Part shown: positions 5,807-10,780 of the stretch, piece after piece | Layout of the letters: each line of letters opens with the position of its first letter | Position numbering within the stretch: position 1 is the stretch's first letter | Assembly: GCA_005885165.1 (NCBI GenBank) | Contig: VAXR01000036.1 | Span: 1 to 10,780 of the forward strand | Source: Actinomycetota bacterium | GTDB lineage: Bacteria > Actinomycetota > Thermoleophilia > Solirubrobacterales > Thermoleophilaceae | Length of the DNA: 10,780 nt | Direction: 5' to 3' | Program-made: the position numbers and the translations under genes | The notes under the pieces: model-generated | Told to the model about the DNA's origin: nothing | The model's input: only the letters and a program-made list of their open reading frames with translations | The model's database searches: none

Positions 5807-7498
5807 TCAAGCCGAGAAGCGGCGGGCGCGGCTCTCCTCCGCGACCGGCTCCTCGATCGGCGCGGCGGCCGGCGCCTCCCGGCGCGCCCGCGCGCGCGTG
5901 AGCGCCGCGTGCACGAACTCGCGGAAGAGGGGCTGCGGCCTGAGCGGCCGCGACTTGAACTCGGGGTGGAACTGCGAGGCGACGAAGAACGGGTGTTCCG
6001 GCAGCTCGATCAGCTCCACCAGCCGGTCGTCCGGAGACGTCCCGGAGCACACGAGGCCGGCCTGCTCGAGCCGCTTGCGCAGGTGGTTGTTCACCTCGTA
6101 GCGATGGCGGTGCCGCTCGTAGATCACGGGCTCGCCGTAGATCTCGCGGGCGCGCGTTCCGCCGTGGAGCTTCACCGGGTCGGCCCCCAGGCGCATCGTG
6201 CCGCCCATGTCGCGGACCTCCTTCTGCTCGGGAAGCAGGTCAATCGCCGGGTACGGGGTCTCCGGGTCGAACTCGGTCGAGTTCGCGCCGTCCATCCCGG
6301 CTACGTGACGCGCGAACTCCGACACCGCGACCTGCATCCCAAGGCATATGCCCAAGTACGGGACACCGTTCTCCCGCGAAAAGCGGGCGGCGCGGATCTT
6401 GCCCTCCACCCCGCGCACGCCGAACCCGCCCGGGATCAGGATCCCGTCGCACTGGTCGAGCTCGCGCTCGGCATCCTCGCGGTCGAGGCCCTCGGCGTCG
6501 ACCCAGCGGATCTCCACGCGCGCGTCGTTGTGGATGCCGGCGTGCCCGAGTGCCTCGCTCACCGAGAGGTAGGCGTCGGAGAGCTGCACGTACTTACCGA
6601 CCATCCCGATCCGGACGGTCTCCGCCGCGGTGTCGGCCCGCTTGACGAGCGCCTCCCAGTCCGACAGGTCGGCCGGGCCCGCCTCCATCCGGAAGTGGTC
6701 GAGGATCTGGTCGTCGAGCCCCTCGGCGCGGAAGTAGAGGGGAACCTTGTAGATCGAGTCGACGTCGCGCGCCGAGATGACCGCCTCGACCGGCAGGTTG
6801 GCGAAGAGGCCGATCTTCTCCCTGATGTCGCGCGACAGCGCGCCCTCCGAGCGGCAGACGAGGAGGTGGGGCTGGATGCCGATGCGGCGCAGCTCCTGGA
6901 CCGAGTGTTGGGTGGGCTTGGTCTTGAGCTCGCCCGCGTGCCCCAGGAACGGGACCAGCGTGAGGTGGACGAACATCGACCGGTCGCGGCCCTCGTCGAC
7001 CTGGAACTGGCGCAGCGCCTCGAGGAACGGGAGCGACTCGATGTCGCCGACCGTACCCCCGATCTCGGTGATCACGAAGTCGACCTCCTGCGCCTCGGCC
7101 ACGAGGCGGATGCGCTGCTTGATCTCGTCGGTGATGTGCGGGATCACCTGCACGGTGCCGCCGAGGTAGTCGCCGCGCCGCTCGCGGCGGATCACGGTGT
7201 TGTAGATGGCGCCGGTGGTGACGTTCGACCCGCGGGTGGTGTTGGCGTCGGTGAAGCGCTCGTAATGGCCGAGGTCGAGGTCGGTCTCGGCGCCGTCCTC
7301 GGTGACGAAGACCTCGCCGTGCTGGAACGGGCTCATCGTGCCCGGGTCGACGTTGATGTACGGGTCGAACTTCTGGAGCGTGACCGTGAAGCCCCGGGCC
7401 ACGAGCAGCCGCCCGATCGACGCCGCCGCGATCCCCTTGCCAAGCGCGGACACAACGCCCCCGGTGACGAAGATGAAGCGTGTCTTCCGGCTAGGCAT
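5807..7498 (-). CDS. pyrG: CTP synthase
   Basis: Makes CTP from UTP, ATP and glutamine, the last step of pyrimidine nucleotide synthesis. The 563-residue protein has an N-terminal synthetase domain with the GGVVSALGKG ATP loop (13-22) and the signature KFDPYINVDPGTMSPFQHGE (43-62). The linker precedes a class I glutamine amidotransferase domain (from about 295) with GGFGVRG (357-363), nucleophile C385 in GICLGMQ, and H511/E513 in FHPEF completing the triad. All catalytic parts are intact. After the last conserved segment a tail of about 30 residues rich in Ala, Glu and Arg extends the protein beyond the usual 530-550; it looks disordered. The start is ATG at 7498, one of only two ATG starts here, with a weak AGGT before it. 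It overlaps the MraY-like gene by eight bases. CTP supplies CDP-lipids and nucleic acids, so a housekeeping role is certain. Confidence 0.98.
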   Translation of the reverse strand: MPSRKTRFIFVTGGVVSALGKGIAAASIGRLLVARGFTVTLQKFDPYINVDPGTMSPFQHGEVFVTEDGAETDLDLGHYERFTDANTTRGSNVTTGAIYNTVIRRERRGDYLGGTVQVIPHITDEIKQRIRLVAEAQEVDFVITEIGGTVGDIESLPFLEALRQFQVDEGRDRSMFVHLTLVPFLGHAGELKTKPTQHSVQELRRIGIQPHLLVCRSEGALSRDIREKIGLFANLPVEAVISARDVDSIYKVPLYFRAEGLDDQILDHFRMEAGPADLSDWEALVKRADTAAETVRIGMVGKYVQLSDAYLSVSEALGHAGIHNDARVEIRWVDAEGLDREDAERELDQCDGILIPGGFGVRGVEGKIRAARFSRENGVPYLGICLGMQVAVSEFARHVAGMDGANSTEFDPETPYPAIDLLPEQKEVRDMGGTMRLGADPVKLHGGTRAREIYGEPVIYERHRHRYEVNNHLRKRLEQAGLVCSGTSPDDRLVELIELPEHPFFVASQFHPEFKSRPLRPQPLFREFVHAALTRARARREAPAAAPIEEPVAEESRARRFSA

Positions 7499-8324
7499 GC
7501 GACCTGCCGAGCGAGTCTAGCCAGTGCAGCGCCGGCGTCCGATCGACGAGCGCCGTGATCGACCGAAACTCCCCATAAACCGTGATCGCCGCCATCACGG
7601 CCAGGGCGATCGCCTGGCCGGCAGTCGAGAGCGTCAGCACGAGCCATAGCCCGGCGACCGCCCCGATTGCGTTCGATCCGGTGTCGCCGAGCATCCCGAC
7701 CTCGCGGAGGTCGAGCGGAAGCAGCACCAGGATCGGCCCGACGAAGACGCCGACCGTCCAGAGCGCGTGCACGCTCAGCGCGCCGATGCTGAGGGCCGTG
7801 CCGAGGATCACGAGCGCCTTGGCGGAGCGGCCGGGGCGCAGGTCGAGCAGGTTGAACAGGTTCGTGGCCACGACGAGGACGCCCGCCGCGAGCAGGTACT
7901 CCCCGCCGCTGCGCCCCTGCCCGGAGAGCGCGAAGAGGGCGAGCCCGAGCGATCCCGCCGCCTTGAGGATCCCCGTGGACGGCGCGCCGCGCCGGAGGGC
8001 CCGCGCGTGGCCGCGCCAGCCGCGCGCCGTCGGGTCCCCGGCGATCAGGTCGTCGAGCAGCCCGAGGAGCGAGACGCCGACGACGTACGTGACCGCCGGG
8101 CCCACCCCCGGGCGGAAGACCTTGGCGCCCGCCAGTTCCTGCAGGAGGGAGAGCGGACCGAGCGTGAGGAGGGCTACCAGCGGGATCGCAACCCCCGCCG
8201 GAAACGCGACGGACGCGGCGCGGTAGTTGGGCCGCGTCATCCCCTGCGCGGTCATCGCTCGGACCAGGGAGGGACAGACCACGGCCGCAACCAACAGGGA
8301 GACGACGACCGTGAGCGACTGCAC
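7491..8324 (-). CDS. MraY-like polyprenyl-phosphate sugar-phosphotransferase homologue
   Basis: An integral membrane protein of 277 residues with about eight or nine hydrophobic helices. It carries the core motifs of the MraY/WecA/TagO superfamily, which moves a phospho-sugar from a UDP-sugar to undecaprenyl or decaprenyl phosphate: RPNYR (31-35) after helix 1, the Asp-Asp pair D91-D92 in GLLDDL, K121, a NLFNLLD motif (155-161) and GDTGS (213-217) after a MLG. It is shorter than true MraY (about 320-360). The third motif continues LRPGR instead of the DGLDG of MraY, and there is no HHH motif in the last loop, which ends DRTPALHWLDSLGR. It is therefore probably not the cell-wall MraY, and its sugar and lipid partners are unknown. 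The start is GTG at 8324 with no clear ribosome binding site. It sits 51 bases after steB/mctB and overlaps pyrG, linking it to envelope genes. Confidence 0.85.
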   Translation of the reverse strand: MQSLTVVVSLLVAAVVCPSLVRAMTAQGMTRPNYRAASVAFPAGVAIPLVALLTLGPLSLLQELAGAKVFRPGVGPAVTYVVGVSLLGLLDDLIAGDPTARGWRGHARALRRGAPSTGILKAAGSLGLALFALSGQGRSGGEYLLAAGVLVVATNLFNLLDLRPGRSAKALVILGTALSIGALSVHALWTVGVFVGPILVLLPLDLREVGMLGDTGSNAIGAVAGLWLVLTLSTAGQAIALAVMAAITVYGEFRSITALVDRTPALHWLDSLGRSHA

Positions 8325-8375
8325 CTGACGAACCTAGCGCGAGGGACGGACGCAGGGCGCGCGGCGGCTGCGCCG

Positions 8376-9209
8376 CTACGGCTTCGGCAGCGGACCGTCC
8401 GCGCTCTTCTTGAATCCGAAGTTGCCGCGGGCGCCCGCGAGCGCGAGCACGAGCGCGAGCTGGCCGCCCGCAGTGTCGACGTCGTCGACGCTCGAGAGCC
8501 CCTGGTTCGAGTAGAACGAGATCTGCGAGGGGTCGGTGTCGATCTTCTCGATGCCCACCACCGGATGCCCGGCCGCGCGTATCCCTTCGATCACGCCCTG
8601 TTCGACCGCCTGGTCCCCGGGGGTGCGGTCGGCTCGCGGGTCGCGGTAGAAGGCGATCGCGTCGACCGGGCCGAGGTCGCCGCTGAAGCGGTCGGGGAAC
8701 GTCTTCTCGAGGCGGTGCGCGAGATTTCCGCCGCGTACGGCCGCCTCTCCGATCAGCCGCCCGAGCGAGCGCAGGCGCTTGTCGTTCTGCTGAAGGTCGG
8801 CGAACTTCGGCCCCACCGCGCTCCCGAGCGCGGACAGGTTGGGCGGGCTCCTCAGCTCGAACACCGACGTGACCTTGCCCCCGGCCCGGCCGATCGCGTC
8901 GCGGACCTTCGTCTGGAGCGACTGGCCGAGGTCTCCGGAGCCGACGAGCGCCACCGCCTTGTGCTTCAGCTTGCCCTTGCCGACGCGCGCGAAGACGGCG
9001 TCGATCAGGCGCTCGCGCTGCGTCACCTCCGCGCGCGCGTTATCCGCGTCCGCGCGAGCGTGCGTCAGGTCGGTGCGCAGCGAGGCGGCAATGTCCTTGT
9101 TCGCCTGCGACACGACCGTGTCCCCGAGCGAGGAGCCGAGCACGATGCCGATGCCGAGTGCGAGAAACACGGCCACCAGCGTGAGCGCGTGGTAGCGGAA
9201 GTCCAGCAC
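8376..9209 (-). CDS. steB: SteB/MctB-like membrane-anchored protein (copper transporter MctB family)
   Basis: A 277-residue protein of the family named for mycobacterial MctB (Rv1698), implicated in copper export or outer-membrane passage, and for corynebacterial SteB, which works with SteA in daughter-cell separation. The N-terminus MLDFRYHALTLVAVFLALG is diagnostic. Residues 8-28 form one membrane helix ending GIVLGSSLGD. Residues 32-72 are a likely coiled coil, and the rest is an extracytoplasmic alpha/beta domain. I see no cysteines, so a thiol-based copper site is absent. The start is GTG at 9209, six bases after the steA stop; GAGGAG precedes it at only two bases' spacing, but the conserved N-terminus supports this start. 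The last codons pair in a small GC hairpin with the following spacer. Given its position behind steA, a division or cell-separation role is at least as likely as copper transport. Confidence 0.87.
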   Translation of the reverse strand: MLDFRYHALTLVAVFLALGIGIVLGSSLGDTVVSQANKDIAASLRTDLTHARADADNARAEVTQRERLIDAVFARVGKGKLKHKAVALVGSGDLGQSLQTKVRDAIGRAGGKVTSVFELRSPPNLSALGSAVGPKFADLQQNDKRLRSLGRLIGEAAVRGGNLAHRLEKTFPDRFSGDLGPVDAIAFYRDPRADRTPGDQAVEQGVIEGIRAAGHPVVGIEKIDTDPSQISFYSNQGLSSVDDVDTAGGQLALVLALAGARGNFGFKKSADGPLPKP

Positions 9210-9215
9210 CGCTCC

Positions 9216-10376
9216 TCACTTCAGGCCGAGCAGGATCTGGATCTTCAGCCAGAGGAGGTCGAGGAGCTGACCCAGGCGCGACGACGTGGCGATCACGACC
9301 ACGAACGTGGCGAACGCGGCGAGCACGAGCGCCGCCACGGGGCCGCGCGCGGGCGACGGGCGGTACAGCCGGCTCACGCCCTTGGCGTCCACGAGAATCT
9401 CCCCCACGCGGAGCCTGGTGAGGAAGGTGGAGGACATTCCCGCGCGGTTCTTGTCGAGGAACTCGACGAGGTTGTAGTGCAGCCCGACGCTGACCAGCAG
9501 GTTCGCGCCCTTCTCGGCGGCGATCAGGAGCGCCACATCCTCGCTCGTCGCGGGCGCCGGCACGACCTTGTACTGGAGGCCTAGCGCGTCGAGACGGTCC
9601 CGCCCGGGCGCGCGCCCGTCCGGGTACGCGTGCACGACGAGCTCGCGCGCGGCGTGCAGCGCCGCGTCGCTCGCGGAGTCCATGTCGCCCACCACGAGGT
9701 CGGGGACCCAACCCTCCTCGAGCGCTGCGTCGGCGCCGCCGTCGACGGCGACGATCACCGGGCGCTCGTCGCGCACGTACGGGCGCAGCGTGCGCAGGTC
9801 GCGCTTGTGGTCGACCCCGCGGACGACGATCAGCGCCGGACGATCGCGCAGCTTGGTGGCGAAGTCGGGAAGCTCGATCTGACCGGACAAGAGCTCGCGC
9901 TCCTCCCGGATGTGGGAGATCGTGTTCTCGGCGAACAGCGCCAGCGCCTCGCCGATGCGGCGGCGGCTCTCCTCGTACTGGCGGCCCACCGTCTCCGCGT
10001 CCTGCACTTCGCCGGCCCACAGCACCTCGCCGTCGCGGATCAGCCGCCCGTCGCGGATGGTCACGGGCTGGCCGTCGTCGAGCACCTCGAACAGCGGGGC
10101 GCCGGGCATGTCGATTAGGTGCACGCCGCCCGCGACGAGTATCGCCGGGCCCTGGTTCGAGTACCGCGGGGAGACGGACGGCGCGACGTTCACAACGCAG
10201 CGGCAGCCGGTGGCGACGAGGTCCTCGCCGGCGACGCGGTCGATGCCGGCGTGGTCGATGATCGCGATGTCCTCGGGCCCGAGCCGCTTGAGCTCCCGCG
10301 GCGGCGCTGCGGCATCGCCGAGCACGACCGGGCTGAGCGGCCGGAAGGCACCAGGTGTCGTTCGTGGAGCGGCCAC
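9216..10376 (-). CDS. steA: SteA-like cytokinetic protein with thiamine-pyrophosphokinase-like domain
   Basis: SteA is a membrane-anchored protein at the division septum in corynebacteria that, with SteB, affects cell-wall hydrolase activity and cell separation. The 386-residue protein shows the family order: GPEDIAIIDHAGIDR (33-47), VVNVAPSVSPRYSNQGP (61-77), a helical stretch with NTISHIREE (151-159), and then a domain like the catalytic domain of thiamine pyrophosphokinase with VDGGADAALEEG (211-222) and VVGDMDS (228-234). STFLTRLRVGE (316-326) follows, then one membrane helix at about 345-365 and a short amphipathic tail. The start is uncertain: GTG at 10376 matches the mycobacterial N-terminal length. 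GTG at 10325 would be shorter, and GTG at 10487 would overlap recN by 79 bases. No ribosome binding site is clear. It lies 32 bases after recN and six before steB. Confidence 0.9.
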   Translation of the reverse strand: MAAPRTTPGAFRPLSPVVLGDAAAPPRELKRLGPEDIAIIDHAGIDRVAGEDLVATGCRCVVNVAPSVSPRYSNQGPAILVAGGVHLIDMPGAPLFEVLDDGQPVTIRDGRLIRDGEVLWAGEVQDAETVGRQYEESRRRIGEALALFAENTISHIREERELLSGQIELPDFATKLRDRPALIVVRGVDHKRDLRTLRPYVRDERPVIVAVDGGADAALEEGWVPDLVVGDMDSASDAALHAARELVVHAYPDGRAPGRDRLDALGLQYKVVPAPATSEDVALLIAAEKGANLLVSVGLHYNLVEFLDKNRAGMSSTFLTRLRVGEILVDAKGVSRLYRPSPARGPVAALVLAAFATFVVVIATSSRLGQLLDLLWLKIQILLGLK

Positions 10377-10408
10377 GAAGGCGAGCAGCGGAGTGTACGC
10401 GGAGTCGC

Positions 10409-10780
10409 TTACGCGGCCGCTGCCAGAAGCTCGCGCGCGTGCCGCCGGGCACCGGCGTCGGAGCTGTCGGCGCCGAGCATCCGGCACAGCTCGGCGACGA
10501 CCGCCTGCCCCTCGAGCGCGTCGACGCTCGCCTGCGAAACGCCGGCAGAGCCGTCCTTCTCGATGCGGAAGTGGCCGTCGGCCATCGCCGCGATCTGCGG
10601 CAGGTGCGTTATGCAGAGGACCTGGCGGTCATCCGCGAGGCGGCGGAGCCGCTCGCCCACCGCGCGGGCCGTCTGACCGCCAACACCGGCGTCGACCTCG
10701 TCGAAGACCAGCGTCTCCGCGCCACCCGTCCCCGCGACGCTCATCAGCGCGAGCATCACCCGCGAGAGCTCGCCGCCCGA
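10409..10780 (-). CDS. recN: DNA repair protein RecN, C-terminal part (runs off the window)
   Basis: The last 123 residues of RecN, an SMC-like ATPase that responds to double-strand breaks and holds DNA ends together. The visible part is the C-terminal half of the ATPase head. It opens with the ABC signature SGGELSRVMLAL, then the Walker B strand TLVFDEVDAGVGG, then the switch histidine in QVLCITHLPQIAAMAD. RIEKDG and the terminal AELCRMLGA are also family features. The reading frame is open right to the window edge, so the coiled coil and Walker A half lie outside. The gene is placed directly before steA on the same strand, as in mycobacteria, and likely begins or belongs to the long operon. 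No damage is seen. Confidence 0.96.
   Translation of the reverse strand, partial: SGGELSRVMLALMSVAGTGGAETLVFDEVDAGVGGQTARAVGERLRRLADDRQVLCITHLPQIAAMADGHFRIEKDGSAGVSQASVDALEGQAVVAELCRMLGADSSDAGARRHARELLAAAA

Noticed and set aside
8361..8376. Hairpin GCGGCG/CGCCGC at the end of the steB/mctB gene as a terminator
   Set aside because: The 6-bp stem has no T-run after it on the minus strand, and the next gene follows closely in the same operon; chance pairing in GC-rich sequence is likely.
3748..9584. Long plus-strand open frames of about 500-600 codons opposite DUF3866/peptidase, pyrG and steA/steB
   Set aside because: They are antisense shadows of well-identified minus-strand genes, with Arg/Glu/Asp/Val/His-rich composition and no recognisable domains. 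Stop codons are rare in all frames at this GC content.
10377..10487. Upstream GTG start for steA at 10487
   Set aside because: It would overlap the end of recN by 79 bases, and the added residues are Arg/Ala-rich and out-of-frame with recN, unlike SteA N-termini.
1..10780. CRISPR arrays, tRNA or rRNA genes, insertion sequences, prophage or defence genes
   Set aside because: No regularly spaced direct repeats, no transposase-like protein and no RNA gene signature are visible; the Xer recombinase is the housekeeping XerD type, not a phage integrase.

Overview
This is a dense, very GC-rich chromosomal window with heavy GTG start use. Its gene order matches the actinobacterial recN-steA-steB-pyrG-nudix-xerD neighbourhood known from mycobacteria and corynebacteria. 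The added MraY-like, M20 peptidase and DUF3866 genes suggest a deep-branching actinobacterium, perhaps of the Thermoleophilia type; that placement is inference from layout and composition only. I see no mobile elements, tRNA or rRNA genes, or CRISPR arrays. Nearly everything is transcribed on the minus strand, so the layout is best read from right to left. No gene-free stretch is longer than about 100 bases.

Right block (10780 down to 3128) looks like one long operon. In transcription order it holds the C-terminal end of recN (DNA repair ATPase), steA and a steB/mctB-like gene (membrane proteins of cell separation and the envelope), a short MraY-like polyprenyl-phosphate sugar-phosphotransferase homologue, pyrG (CTP synthase), an M20 metallopeptidase, a DUF3866 protein and an ADP-ribose pyrophosphatase-type Nudix hydrolase. 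Junctions are tight: an 8-base overlap between the MraY-like gene and pyrG, and GTGA overlaps at peptidase/DUF3866 and DUF3866/Nudix. About 70 bases further on lies xerD (chromosome dimer resolution), closed by a convincing hairpin plus T-run terminator.

Middle (2065 down to 1169) is mutM (fpg), an oxidised-purine DNA glycosylase. It has its own candidate promoter, whose -35 zone is covered by a perfect 12-base palindrome. A small glutaredoxin gene is the only plus-strand gene and converges on mutM.

Left block (846 down to 1) is recO (recombinational repair), then a hairpin and an AT-rich candidate leaderless promoter, then the first 26 codons of ppdK (pyruvate phosphate dikinase), which runs off the window.

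The window mixes DNA repair and recombination (recN, recO, mutM, xerD) with cell-division and envelope genes and nucleotide metabolism. The least explained part is the set formed by steA, steB/mctB and the MraY-like gene, followed by the coupled peptidase-DUF3866-Nudix trio.
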